The notes under the pieces: model-generated
Database searches by the model: none
What the model saw: only the letters and a program-made list of their open reading frames with translations
Told to the model about the DNA's origin: nothing
Position numbers and translations under genes: made by a program
Origin: Plotosus lineatus
Lineage: Eukaryota > Chordata > Actinopteri > Siluriformes > Plotosidae
DNA length: 64,000 bases
Direction of reading: 5' to 3'
NCBI GenBank assembly: GCA_024760905.1
Contig: CM045729.1
Span: forward strand, 62,964,580 to 63,028,579
Shown: positions 12,406 through 22,762 of the stretch, in pieces
How the letters are laid out: each line of letters begins with the position of its first letter
How positions within the stretch are numbered: the stretch's first letter is position 1

Positions 12406-12750
12406 ATTTCATTTCATTCATTTTGTAAGTCACTTAATCCTAATTAGGGTTGCCGCAAGGCTCTCAGCCAACTCTGGGAAAAGGCGGGGTACACCCTGGA
12501 CAGGTTGCCAGGCCATCGCAGGGCCAACACTCACACAACCATTTATATTCACACTCAGACCTAAATTCCAGATTTGGAACCTTCTGTGCATGTTTTTGGA
12601 CTATGGGAGGAAACCGAAGTACCCAGAGGGAACCAATGCACGCTCAGTGACAGCATGCAAACCCCACACAGAAACGCCGAAGCTGTGAGTTGAACCCAGA
12701 ACCTTTTTGCTGTAAGGCAGACGTGCTAACCACCGCACCACCATGCCACC
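12406..12750 (-). repeat. SINE-B copy
   Basis: A full-length reverse copy. It shares the tail cttaatcctaattagggttg with SINE-A type II, contains tttttggactatgggagg, and the tRNA-like head ends accaccatgccacc. It lies head-to-tail with the preceding SINE-A. Confidence 0.85.
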
Positions 12751-12923
12751 CTGATCAGTAACCATCTGTCTTACATGTCTCCTTATTGGCTAACACTTAA
12801 TTATCTGTCCTTCAAGGTCATAAATGCCAACTAGATATCGCATAGCAAATTTCTATTTATACAGTCATTCTTTCACATTAATATTTATATATTTTTCATA
12901 TTAATAATCTAATTTCATCCTGT
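12751..12923. other. Unique-looking AT-rich spacer
   Basis: Nothing recognised. Confidence 0.4.
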
Positions 12924-12940
12924 GTGTATGTCAAGGGACT

Positions 12941-13318
12941 TATTTTCCTTTCGGCTGTTCCCATTCCAGGGTCGCCACAGTGAATCATCTGCCTCCATCT
13001 TAATGGAAGTCATATTAATGATTTGCATGTTTGATTTGGCATAGGATTTTACATCGGATGCCCTTCCTGACACAACCCTTTAGCAAGGGGCAGAAACACA
13101 CTGACGGCTTTGCAGATACTCTAGTCAAAGGTCCACAATGGTTCTTTTACATGAACCTCACACCATAGACAGTGATAGACATGGCCGGCCTTTGATAATC
13201 CAGTTAGCTGCACTTGGGGTGGGGTGGGGCAGTAACAACCTTGTGGAGAGTGGGACTCGAACCCCCAACCCTAGGATCAGCAATCCAGCGCCTTTTACCA
13301 CCAGGCCACCACTGCCCT
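12941..13318 (-). repeat. SINE-A copy, type I tail, 17-bp TSD
   Basis: A full-length reverse copy from cctttcggctgttccc to the head. It is flanked by gtgtaygtcaagggact at 12924-12940 and 13323-13339 (one mismatch). Confidence 0.92.
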
Positions 13319-13361
13319 CAAGGTGTACGTCAAGGGACTACTGTATATGCTCTTATTCACA

Positions 13362-13478
13362 CTCTCTATTTAATATATAATACAGTACCTGTATTTCAGT
13401 AAACCGATCACAATACTATTTTTGGTGGTGACTCTGCACTCTGTCCTCCATGTAGCTATTTCATATTAAGGTTACCCA
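13362..13478. repeat. Dispersed repeat, copy 1 of 2
   Basis: This ~115-bp stretch (aaaccgatcacaatac...gactctgcactctgtcctcc) recurs at 16494-16610 in the same orientation with roughly 85% identity by eye. The family is unknown. Confidence 0.7.
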
Positions 13479-13516
13479 AAAAGTCATGGAAAAGGTAAGG
13501 ATGTGGAATTAATAGT

Positions 13517-14157
13517 TTTTCTTTCTTTCGGCTTTTTCCCTTTTTCTCAGGAGTCGCCACAGCGAAATATCTGATTCGCACATTTGATTTGGCAGAGGTT
13601 TTTACGTCGGATGCCCTTCCTGTCACAACCCTTTAGCAAGAGACAGAAACACGCTGACGACTTTGCAGCTACTCTTTACGAAAGTCAGCAATGGTTCTTT
13701 TGCGGGGCAGTGGTGGTCTAGTGATATAGGGCGCTGGATCACTGATCCAAAAAAAGGTTGGTGGTTCGAGTCCCACTCTCCACAAGGTTGTCACTGCCCC
13801 CCCCCCCCCCCCCCCCCCCAAGTGCAGCTAACTGGGTTATCAAAGGCGGGCCATGTCTGTCACTGTCTATGGTGAGAGGCATGTAAAAGAACCATTTCTG
13901 ACTGATCAAATAAAAAAAAAAATCAAACGATTCACTGTGGCGGCTCCCGAGTAAAAGACAAAGGGAAGACAGACAGCAATGGTTCTTTTACATGCCTCTC
14001 ACCATAGATATTGAGAGGCATGGCCGGCCTTTGATAACCCAGTTAGCTGCACTGGGGGGGGGGGGGGGGGGGTGTCAGTGGCAGTCTTGTGGAGACTCGA
14101 ACCCCCAACCTTAGGATCAGTGATCCTGTGCCCTAACCACTAGACCACCACTGCCCC
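13517..14157 (-). repeat. SINE-A copy, type I, interrupted by another SINE-A
   Basis: The reverse copy runs 13517-13701 and resumes at 13990-14157. A plus-strand SINE-A (13702-13973) is inserted with the 16-bp duplication cagcaatggttctttt (13686-13701, 13974-13989). The outer copy is flanked by gatgtggaattaatagt-type duplications (ending 13516 and at 14158-14174). Confidence 0.92.
13702..13973 (+). repeat. SINE-A copy nested in opposite orientation
   Basis: The head gggcagtggtggtctagtg and the body are present, with a C run (about 13798-13819). An internal deletion joins the body to the tail through an A-rich junction (aaataaaaaaaaaaa). Ends ggaagacaga. Confidence 0.9.
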
Positions 14158-14174
14158 GATGTGGAATTAATAGT

Positions 14175-14431
14175 CTGTCTTTCTTTCGGCTTTTTCCCTT
14201 TTACTCAGGAGTCGCCAAAGCGAATCATCTGATTCGCACGTTTGATTTGGCAGAGGTTTTTACGTCGGATGCCCTTCCTGTCACAACCCTTTTTAGCAAG
14301 GGACAGAAACACGCTGACGGCTTTGCAGCTACTCTTTACGAAAGTCAGCAATGGTTCTTTTACATGCCTCTCACCATAGACAGTGATAGACATGGCCCGC
14401 CTTTGATAACCCAGTTAGCCGCACTGGGGTC
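14175..14431 (-). repeat. SINE-A copy, type I, head missing, tandem to the previous one
   Basis: It starts right after the middle target-site copy and stops inside the body (gttagccgcactgggg) at a third copy of the target sequence (14432-14448, gatatggaattaatagt). Confidence 0.88.
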
Positions 14432-14448
14432 GATATGGAATTAATAGT

Positions 14449-14760
14449 ACGTAGTAAAAAATTCACTGCTGCTTGCTGTCGTATGCAGAATGAGTGAGCA
14501 GGACAGTTTTCAGATAAAACTATCTTATTATGGGAGATCTTCGTGCTAAATTTTAGGCTAATTCACTGAATTCATCATTGCAAAAATTAACAGATGTACC
14601 GCATAACGCCACTTAACCATAACAAGGCCTTTACTGTATACTATATCAACTTAGTACCCTCTGTTTTTTTTTCTTCTCCTGTGAATTGTGAATCTGTGAA
14701 CAGTGAATTTCTCCATTGTGAGATTAATAAAGCTGTATCTTTTTTTTTTTTTTTTTTTTT
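14449..14760. other. No gene recognised; ends in poly-T
   Basis: Unique-looking sequence ending with about 20 T (14741-14760) just before the CpG-rich block. Confidence 0.45.
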
Positions 14761-14762
14761 AT

Positions 14763-15034
14763 CATTGTTAGTAACCCTTCGGATGCGCCGCCAAACGCCC
14801 TCTGTCGGAGTAGCGCGGAAGAGCAGCTGCAGCGTCTCCTCCCCCACAGCTGGATAACAGCGCTGTGTATGAAGCCTGAAAAACACGCACACGCGCGCAC
14901 ACACACACACACCCGGAACATCTCAGCATGCCTGTCGCTCACTGTAGCAGCGCCAGCACCCTGTAACGGAGCGTGAAAGAGCAAGAGAGCGGCACATACC
15001 ATTGCAGAACAATGAACGCGGGCTGATTTCAGAG
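14763..15034 (+). promoter_or_regulatory. CpG-rich block: candidate promoter and non-coding first exon
   Basis: This is the only GC/CpG-rich, mostly repeat-free block in the window (gatgcgccgcc, gtagcgcgg, cacgcgcgcac and others). It ends in tgatttcagag|gtaaga (intron from 15035), a strong donor match. No long open frame is present, so any exon would be 5' untranslated. No TATA box is obvious, as in many CpG-island promoters. A short CA tract lies inside. The gene would run rightward, with following exons outside or unrecognised. Inference only. Confidence 0.4.
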
Positions 15035-15843
15035 GTAAGAGGTGCTTCCATGGCTTTGGGACTCGATCAAGGCCGGCCGACCAGGCTTTGTGCTCGCAAA
15101 TTACAAACCGATTGTGGGGGAAATGGCCGCAAATCTCGGGCTGTCGTGCATGCACAATGGCAATGCAACACGAGTCGAGTTTATGATCCATTAAAATAGA
15201 TGCAGAAACGCGCGTGCATCATCTACCATTATTTTATAAATAACCGGATTGCGTGTTTATTATGATTAGAATAAAGGCTGGGAGGTTTTTTTCTTTCTTT
15301 CTTTTCTTCTTTTTTTTTGTAGTCTATTTGATTGATGCTGGCACTGTGAGCGCATGGACTGATCATGCAGCATGTTTTTTAGTTGATTTGTGATGATCAC
15401 TGCAACTTTCCTGTCCAGACTCCTCATCCAGACGCTCGCGCTTCGCCTTGTGGAGGAGCATCGTTCTTCACAATCAACTGTATTTACTTGTGGCTCTGAA
15501 CGGGTGCGTCTAAAAAAAAACCCGGAGCCGTCATATAGACGGAAAGTGGGCGTTATTACAAAACAAATCCCAACTAGTGCCATTTCAATCAGATCTGAAT
15601 TTCTCCCCCAAAATACACACCATGGACCTTCCTTCTTCTTCTTCTTCTTCTTCTTCTTCCTATTCTTCTTCCTGTTCTTCTTCTTCTTTTCTTTAACCAC
15701 TGAGCTGATCAGAACATCATGCAGCAGCTTGTTTTGTGATTAAAAAAAATCCTTATAATGAAGGCCATAAGTTTACATACTGATGCTGATGACTATTTAA
15801 TGAATTTGAACCTTCATGATGAAAAATCCAGCATCGTCTGTTC

Positions 15844-15884
<41 letters not shown>

Positions 15885-16210
15885 ATCTCTCTCTCTCTAG
15901 TCAATATGCAGTAATACTGTCATTTCCTTAATGTTCTCTTATTCTCTTTTTAAATGATTGGTCTGGAATGGAACATTTTTAGGAGTCTGTCTCTGTTCCA
16001 CCAGAAAGTACCTGCTGGCAAAGATGAGTGCTGGTCTGGACTTGCCTATTTGACACCTAGATTTTTCAGCAGGATTTTCACATAATAAGCAAAATAAACA
16101 TTGAAGGCCATATTTTTCAAGTGTACGGACACTTGTTCTATGAAACATTAATTTATTGAAAATAAGCTTTATTTCTAATTAAGTTGTGATTGGTGAAAAA
16201 GTTATGGATA
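15035..16210. other. Intron-like sequence with simple repeats
   Basis: CpG richness fades to about 15200. It then holds a TTC-rich tract (15630-15690) and (TGAT)n (15846-15884). No exon is identified. Confidence 0.5.
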
Positions 16211-16216
16211 TCTTCT

Positions 16217-16219
16217 TTT

Positions 16220-16277
<58 letters not shown>

Positions 16278-16310
16278 CATCCATCCATCCATCTATCTAT
16301 CTATCTATAT
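16217..16310. repeat. (CTAT)n/(CATC)n tetranucleotide tract
   Basis: About 15 CTAT units, a few CCAT units, then CTAT again. Confidence 0.97.
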
Positions 16311-16493
16311 TCTATTTATTTATTATTCATTTATTTATTTTGGGCTAAATTTATTTGACTAAATTTGGTCTGTGGAAAAAACCTTGTCACTACTATCCTT
16401 TACTCAGTCATTATTAACATTGGTTTGAAACCTCAGTAAGTTTTAAGTCTGTGGAAAGCATGCCTTGAGTTATGCCTCATGGTTATAAATGGC

Positions 16494-16610
16494 AACTATA
16501 CTCTGTATTTAATATACAATATTTCAGAAACCGATCACAATACAAAAAAAATTGGTGTTGACTCTGCACTCTGTCCTCCATGTACCTATTTCATATTAAA
16601 ATTGCACCAA
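16494..16610. repeat. Dispersed repeat, copy 2 of 2
   Basis: Matches 13362-13478 with small indels, including an A run in place of a T run. No terminal repeats were seen. Confidence 0.7.
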
Positions 16611-16821
16611 AACACGTTTTTTAGGTCTGAAATCTAGATGTTTTTATTAATATCGGCTATTGTGCATTTTTTAAACACAGACTCACTCACCAAATCACAC
16701 AAATGGGGAAACAGGATGTAAAATTTGCATAGCCGCATTTTGTCAACATAAACAAAAGAAGAGAAGTAGATAGAAGAGAGGAAGAATAGAGAAGAGAAGA
16801 ATAGAGAAGTACAGAGAAGGT

Positions 16822-17908
16822 CAGAAGGAGCTGCATTGTGCCTTTGTGGATCTGGAGAAAGCATATGACAGGGTGCCGAGAGAAGAACTGTGGTATTGTA
16901 TGAGGAAGTCTGGAGTGACAGAGAAGTATGTTAGAGTGGTGCAGGACATGTATGATAGATGTAAGACAGTGGTGAGGTGTGCTGTCGGTGTGACAGAAGA
17001 GTTCAAGGTGGAGGTGGGACTACATCAAGGGTCAGCTCTCAGCCCCTTCTTGTTTGCTATGGTGATGGACAGGCTAACAGATGAGGTTAGACAAGAATCT
17101 CCATGGACTATGATGTTTGCAGATGACATTGTGATCTGTAGTGAGAGCAGAGACCAAGTGGAGGAAAATCTAGAGGGGTGGAGGTATGCCCTGGAAAGGA
17201 GGGGATTGAAGGTTAGTCTTAGTAAGACAGAATACATGTGTGTGAACGACAAGGACCCAAGAGGAACTTTGAGGTTACAGGGGGCAGAGATAAAGAAGGT
17301 GGAGGATTTTAAGTACTTAGGCTCAACAATCCAGCGCAATGGAGAGTGTGGAAAAGAGGTGAAGAAGCGTGTGCAGGCAGGTTGGAATGGATGGAGAAAA
17401 GTGTCCGGTGTGATGTGTGATAGGAGAGTATCGGCAAGAATGAAGGGAAAAGTGTACAAGACGGTGATGAGGCCAGCAATGTTGTATGGTTTAGAGACAG
17501 TGGCCCTGGGGAAAAGACAGGAGTCAGAGTTGGAGGTAGCAGAGATGAAAATGTTGAGGTTCTCTTTGGGAGTAACGAGGATGGATAGGATCAGAAATGA
17601 GTACATCAGAGGGACAGCACATGTTAGATGTTTTGGAGACAAAGTCAGAGAGGCTAGATTGAGATGGTTTGGACATGTACAGAGGAGGGATAGTGAGTAT
17701 ATTGGTCGTAGGATGCTGAGGTTGGAACTACCAGGCAAAAGGCCCAGAGGAAGACCAAAGAGAAGATTTATGGATGCAGTGAAGGCGGACATGAAGGTCG
17801 TTGGAGTAAGAGTAGAAGATGCAGAGGATAGGGAGAGATGGAGGCAGATCATTTGCTGTGGCGACCCCTGAAGGGAACAGCCGAAAGGAAAAGAAGAAAG
17901 AAGAAGAA
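16822..17908 (+). mobile_element. RTE-type LINE, 5'-truncated copy
   Basis: It contains the reverse transcriptase C-terminal portion plus a 3' end (gcgacccctgaagggaacag, then a GAA-rich tail). 5' truncation removed the endonuclease and the N-terminal RT. Related pieces are at 10870-11136, 51580-52245 and 52335-52498 (reverse). Its 3' end is the likely origin of the SINE-A type I tail. No clear target site duplication was found. Confidence 0.9.
16846..17871 (+). CDS. Reverse transcriptase fragment of an RTE-type LINE (about 341 codons)
   Basis: The frame encodes the RT palm and thumb and the C-terminal region of a non-LTR retrotransposon that copies its own RNA at the target site. The motifs are LEKAYDRVPREELW at the start, LHQGSALSPFLFAMVMDRL around residues 58-76, the catalytic FADD near residues 90-93, KYLGSTI, and the RTE-typical C-terminal RWFGHVQRRDSEYI followed by a basic RPRGRPKRRF stretch. 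The first codon is GTG, so this is the interior of a longer ORF and not a true start; the endonuclease domain is absent. It lacks stop codons and frameshifts over the whole fragment, suggesting a relatively young insertion. It ends at the TGA overlapping the conserved 3' end. RTE assignment is firm; expression is unlikely after 5' truncation. Confidence 0.88.
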   Translation: MDLEKAYDRVPREELWYCMRKSGVTEKYVRVVQDMYDRCKTVVRCAVGVTEEFKVEVGLHQGSALSPFLFAMVMDRLTDEVRQESPWTMMFADDIVICSESRDQVEENLEGWRYALERRGLKVSLSKTEYMCVNDKDPRGTLRLQGAEIKKVEDFKYLGSTIQRNGECGKEVKKRVQAGWNGWRKVSGVMCDRRVSARMKGKVYKTVMRPAMLYGLETVALGKRQESELEVAEMKMLRFSLGVTRMDRIRNEYIRGTAHVRCFGDKVREARLRWFGHVQRRDSEYIGRRMLRLELPGKRPRGRPKRRFMDAVKADMKVVGVRVEDAEDRERWRQIICCGDP

Positions 17909-18686
<778 letters not shown>

Positions 18687-18698
18687 ACATATATATAT

Positions 18699-18995
18699 TG
18701 GCTTTTTCCCATTCTTGAGAGTCGCCACAGCGAACCATCTGATTTGCACATTTGATTTGGCAGAGGTTTTTAGGTCGGATGCCCTTCCTGTCACCACCCT
18801 TTAGCCAGGGACAGAAACACGCTGACGGCTCTGCAGCTACTCTTTACGAAAGTCAGCAATGGTTCTTTTACATGCCTCTCACCATAGACAGTGAGAGACA
18901 TGGCCTGCCTGTGATAACCCAGTTAGCTGCACTGGGGGGACAGTGACAACCCTGTGGGGACTCGAACTCCCAACCTTAGGATCAGCGATCCTGCG
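18699..18995 (-). repeat. SINE-A copy, type I tail
   Basis: A reverse copy embedded between TA tracts. The head is cut at gatcctgcga and TA resumes at once, so it inserted into, or its head was replaced by, (TA)n. Confidence 0.88.
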
Positions 18996-18999
18996 ATAT

Positions 19000-19450
19000 A
19001 TATATATATATATTAAAGTACTAAATCAGATATTCTGGGAAATGTCTGAATAAAAAAATAAAATGGGCACATATGCAAATCTTATATACTTCCATTCACA
19101 TGCATCAAACAGGAGTCTGCTCTTAGATATGAAGGGATATTATCCCACTCCATTCAGTCATATGCAAATTAGTTATGTACTGTTGACAAAAACACATCAT
19201 AATTACAGTAATTTATCCATATTGTTTTGCAGTGCAATATCCTCCCCATGTGATATTTATTACTTGTGTGTTTTTTTGTTTGTTTGTTTGTTTGTTTGTT
19301 TGTTTTTTAATGAATAAGATTGTAATATCAGGAGTACATATTAATGTACAAAGACATAAGAAATATGCTTTCATTAAGTTTGGGTTTAATTTCTATTTAA
19401 TATAAGGTAGTTCTATTAGATGCTATAAGGATGGCAAAATGTGTAACTCT
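19000..19450. other. No gene recognised; (TTTG)n inside
   Basis: Contains a (TTTG)n tract around 19271-19308. Otherwise unremarkable. Confidence 0.45.
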
Positions 19451-19451
19451 T

Positions 19452-19609
19452 CCGGTTCACAGTCAATCTCAGTCGAGTTTTGTCTATTTGCATAATTGAA
19501 CACCCTCTGCAGGCGGAGAGGAGTCGGGTAAAATGGTGTGCAATTCCACCTGTGTGTAATTACCAGTATCTACTTATGCAAGTTCTTGGTGTGCTTACAG
19601 TGAGAGCCA

Positions 19610-19667
<58 letters not shown>

Positions 19668-19728
19668 AGGTGTGTGTTGCTGCGTGAATAATATTCTGTA
19701 AATGTTTGTTATTGTGAGTGTCTCAGAC

Positions 19729-19768
<40 letters not shown>

Positions 19769-19900
19769 CACAGTTGTGTGTTGCTGCGTGAATAATATTC
19801 TGTGAATGTTTGTTATTGTGAGTTGTGAGTGTCTCAGAGTGAGACATCAAAAAAGGGCAGCTGAAAAAAGCATAGCGTGAGTTAAGTTGGATTAGAAAAG
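19452..19900 (+). repeat. LTR-like relic with duplicated GA-rich unit
   Basis: The stretch ggagtcgggtaaaatgg...ccacctgtgtgtaattacc has related copies at 23664-23790 and (reverse) 30955-31030. Downstream, a unit of about 100 bp (gttgctgcgtgaataatatt...gagtgtctcag) with a (GA)n tract occurs twice (19670-19730, 19770-19845). The position ahead of the Gypsy-like sequence makes an LTR plausible. Confidence 0.4.
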
Positions 19901-20720
19901 GCAAGAGGTAAGGTCATTACACTGGTGACAAAAAAAAAAAAAAACAGTACTGAAAAAAGCCATTATGGTGGAATCTGTGGGCCTCCACATTCACCAAGCT
20001 GCTAAAGGATGTGGAAGTGGCTACTGATGATGCAGATATGAGGGATGCTTAACATGGTGCTGCTGGCGTGGGTGGGTGGGGGGGTGGGTGGGGTGGGGGT
20101 TGAAGGTCCAGTGTCATTGTCTGGCGATGCTGAAGAAGGTGATCCAGCAGCATTTTCCAGAGGCAGGCAAGTCCGACATTCCTTCTTTTTTCCCCCCGTG
20201 TGATTTCTTTTTTCCTCTTTCCTGTCTCTGCATCAGAAAAAGAACACTGATCATACCCGTGTTCTTCCGGCAGTGTCCATCCCTCGCTGTTGCATTTATC
20301 GGGTCACATTGATCTCAGAACACCGCAGTGAAACTCCCAGGTGTCCATAGAGATACAGCTGCCCATGTATATTTCCTGATATATTCCTATGCTCAAAATT
20401 GCAATGAGGAGTTTGACTTGGTGGTCCAGATCAATCTAGATCCAATACCTTGCATTGATTTACTGCTCGATTAGATATGCAGAGCTTACATTTATTTGAC
20501 TCTAGATTTGAAAAATGGATTTGGACACATGGGGATTGTTAATGTTAAGCAGAATCAAAAGGCAGATCCCCTTCACTGCCATGTCCCAAGAAGAACAAAT
20601 TGGGTGATTGGGAGCCCCAGCGACATTTCAATGACTCATGGCGAAGTCCTTCATCCACACACCATGAATTCCACTGACAGTGGTATCCACACTTAAAGGT
20701 CTTTGACAAATATACAAGTA
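19901..20720 (+). mobile_element. Degraded Ty3/Gypsy-type retrotransposon
   Basis: Near 19916 tacactggtgac resembles the junction after a Gypsy LTR. At 20440-20530 one frame reads DPIPCIDLLLD (stop) ICRAYIYLTLDLKNGF, matching the Gypsy RT block of the type PxPRIDELLDRLG.A..STLDLTKGYW. It then jumps to NQKADPLHCHVPRR, resembling the end of the RNase H region (NADALSRR). So most of RT and RNase H is deleted and an in-frame stop is present. Gag-like sequence upstream is too decayed to define. Confidence 0.5.
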
Positions 20721-21317
20721 CGATTATTTTTTTTCTGTTTTGCCTTTTCTTTTAATATTATTTCACAATTAAAGCATTGAACTGGATTAAGTCAGTCAGA
20801 GTAACTATGAAGAGACAGTGAAACATCTATCAAAACATGGCTCATGATCTGTTGTTTACTTATGACATTTCCTAGAACATCCGACCAGGAGACGCTGCAA
20901 GTGATGTCTTTTTGGCCAAACAATGGCTGCAGCACTTGTCAACATACATGTTGAGCGATAGTGAATGAGAAGGGTCTACAAATGTCAACTTATCTACTCA
21001 AGTAGCACTGCATATTTATTAACCAAAATGATCCAAGTTGATACCGAAATGGGAAATGAAGATGAAAAAAATCAGATATTGAATCAAGTGAAGAAGAGCT
21101 TTCTGATGAAGTAAGAAGAGCGCAAATATTGGCACAACCTGACCCCAACTCTGAGACAGACTTGCCACAGGAATGATAAGTTGAAAATGCCTGTATTCTA
21201 ACCAATAATTTGATGGTATATTGGAATGTGATCATACTTCTATAATGGCGGCATAGAAATGTGAAGTTTTTGTAACTCTCTGGCTATTCTGTAGATCTAG
21301 CATATATCTAGATATAG
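20721..21317. other. No gene or clear repeat recognised
   Basis: Possibly more of the Gypsy remnant, but no motif is seen. Confidence 0.4.
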
Positions 21318-21337
21318 GATATATATATATATATATA

Positions 21338-22126
21338 CAGTGATACCTCTGCTCACGAACATAATTGGTTCCCAGAAAGTGTGTGTGAGGCGAAAAGTTC
21401 GTCTTCCGAACATTTATTTCCCATAAGAAACCATTAAAATGAGAATGATCCGTTCCCAGGTCCCCATAAAACATAATTTTCTACTAAATAAGCCTTAAAA
21501 CTACACAAAAATGTACCTTATTTTATGTATAATAAATGTGCTATTGTATTGTAATTAAAGAAATAAACTGTACTGTATAATAAAGTGGTTTTATTTACCT
21601 TTGTGATGGTAGTTGACGGCTTGATGGAATGGAGTGGGAGGAGGAGGGAGGGAGGGACTTATTGTTTGGAAGGAGTGTTTGGAAACGCCTACTGTTTGGA
21701 AACACCCTTAGCCACACACGCACCCTTAATAGCTTCCTTGTTCTTAAGGATGAGAGCAATGGTAGACTTAGCGTACTGGTACTGGGACGCTGAGTCACAC
21801 AAACGCACACCTCGTTCGTGTTTTTCAATGATCTCCGCCTGTGGTGGGGTCTTTTTCGGTCCCATAATAGCAAAAGTACACTCAATATGGTCCAAAATGT
21901 CTATCAAACACAAACCACTTCCGCACTCAAAGAAAGGGGGTGATGAAATGGGACGCCGTGAGCGTGCGTCAGCTTCTCGTGGCCGCCACCGTGGCGCTGT
22001 TCGACCGCGTGGTTTTGTTCATCCGCCGAAAACTAGTTCGTCAGCAGAGACTATATGCTCGCAAATTTAATGTTCTTGAGGCGAAAAGTTTGTGAGCTTA
22101 AGCGTTCGTCAGCGGAGGTTTTACTG
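21338..22126 (-). mobile_element. PG1 pogo/Tigger-like element, copy 1 (789 bp)
   Basis: TA-flanked (21336-21337, 22127-22128), with ends cagtgatacctctgctcacg and the inverse of cagtaaaacctccgctgacg. Copies 2 (33157-33945) and 3 (41467-42253) are almost the same sequence and length. The subterminal regions share gaacttttcgc-like inverted segments. It preserves only the start of a transposase reading frame. Confidence 0.9.
21689..21913 (-). CDS. Truncated pogo/Tigger-type transposase, DNA-binding part (74 aa)
   Basis: The short frame contains MGPKKTPPQAEIIEKHERG followed by a helix-turn-helix stretch (about residues 27-63, ending STIALILKNKEAIK). This resembles the N-terminal CENP-B/pogo/Tigger DNA-binding domain (..LA..Y....STI..ILKNK..I). 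It stops soon after (VSKQ), and the second DNA-binding half and the DDE catalytic domain are absent. Copy 2 keeps the same length and stop. In a full transposase this domain binds the terminal repeats. A protein of this size could at most bind DNA; whether it is expressed is unknown. The first methionine may be upstream of the functional one at residue 17. Confidence 0.6.
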   Translation of the reverse strand: MCLIDILDHIECTFAIMGPKKTPPQAEIIEKHERGVRLCDSASQYQYAKSTIALILKNKEAIKGACVAKGVSKQ

Positions 22127-22143
22127 TATAACATACTGTGCAT

Positions 22144-22746
22144 GCGCAGTGGTGGCCTGGTAGTAAAAGGTGCTGGATTGCTGATCCTAAAGTTGGGGGC
22201 TTTGAGTCCCACTCTCCCCAAGGTTGTCACTGTCCCCCCAGTCCAGCTAACTGGGGATTTAGCTCAGTCGGTAGAGCGTCCGCTTTATCCTCCGGAAGGT
22301 TGGAGTTCGAATCCGGCCGCGTCATACCATGAGACGTTAAAGTTTGGGAGTTATTGCTTCCTACTTGGCGCTCAGCATCAAAAGGATAGAACAACGCAAC
22401 AACTAGTGCCGTACAGTGGCGACGGGTACCTTGAGCGCAGGGAGCGCTGGAGTCTCATGCGCAATGCGCATGTATGAAATTGCGCTATATAAGCATCCAC
22501 AATAATAATTATAATAATAACTGGGTTATTAAAGGCCAGCCATAACTCTCACTGTCTATGGTGAGAGGCATGTAAAAGAACCATCGTTGACTTTTGACAA
22601 GCGTAGGCTGCAAAGCCGTCAGCGAAAGGGTTGTGTCAGGAATGACATCCAACGTAAAAAAAAACCTATGGCAAATCAAACATGCAATGATTCGCTGTGG
22701 CGGCCTTTGAGATAAAGGGATCAGCCGAAAGGAAAAGAAGAAGATG
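22144..22746 (+). repeat. SINE-A copy, type I, split by SINE-C; 16-bp TSD
   Basis: The head gcagtggtggcctggtag, then a break at 22255, then resumption at 22518 (taactgggttattaaagg) to the type I tail. It is flanked by the perfect duplication ataacatactgtgcat (22128-22143, 22747-22762). It inserted immediately next to PG1 copy 1. Confidence 0.92.
22256..22517 (+). repeat. SINE-C, distinct tRNA-derived SINE nested in SINE-A
   Basis: The well-preserved tRNA-like head has the A box tagctcagtcgg with a paired D-arm (gctc...gagc) and the B box gagttcgaatcc. The body contains acttggcgctcagcatc and the end reads gcgctatataagc, then an AAT-rich tail. The target duplication taactggg is at 22248-22255 and 22518-22525. 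It is not a working tRNA gene, because the 3' acceptor strand does not pair with ggggatt. Confidence 0.85.
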
Positions 22747-22762
22747 ATAACATACTGTGCAT

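Noticed and set aside
15266..15700. A 144-codon Lys-rich minus-strand frame
   Set aside because: Created by poly-T and TTC tracts; the non-repeat middle shows no domain and it sits in intron-like sequence.
19615..19850. Repeated (GA)n units as a CRISPR-like array
   Set aside because: Only two imperfect units and simple-sequence spacers in a vertebrate-type genome.
21585..22070. A 161-codon plus-strand frame over PG1 copy 1
   Set aside because: It is the complement of the transposase-like frame plus terminal-repeat sequence; the conserved HTH lies on the other strand.
22256..22330. A possible functional tRNA gene
   Set aside because: A and B boxes and the D-arm are good, but the acceptor stem does not close and the sequence continues into a SINE body with a target duplication.
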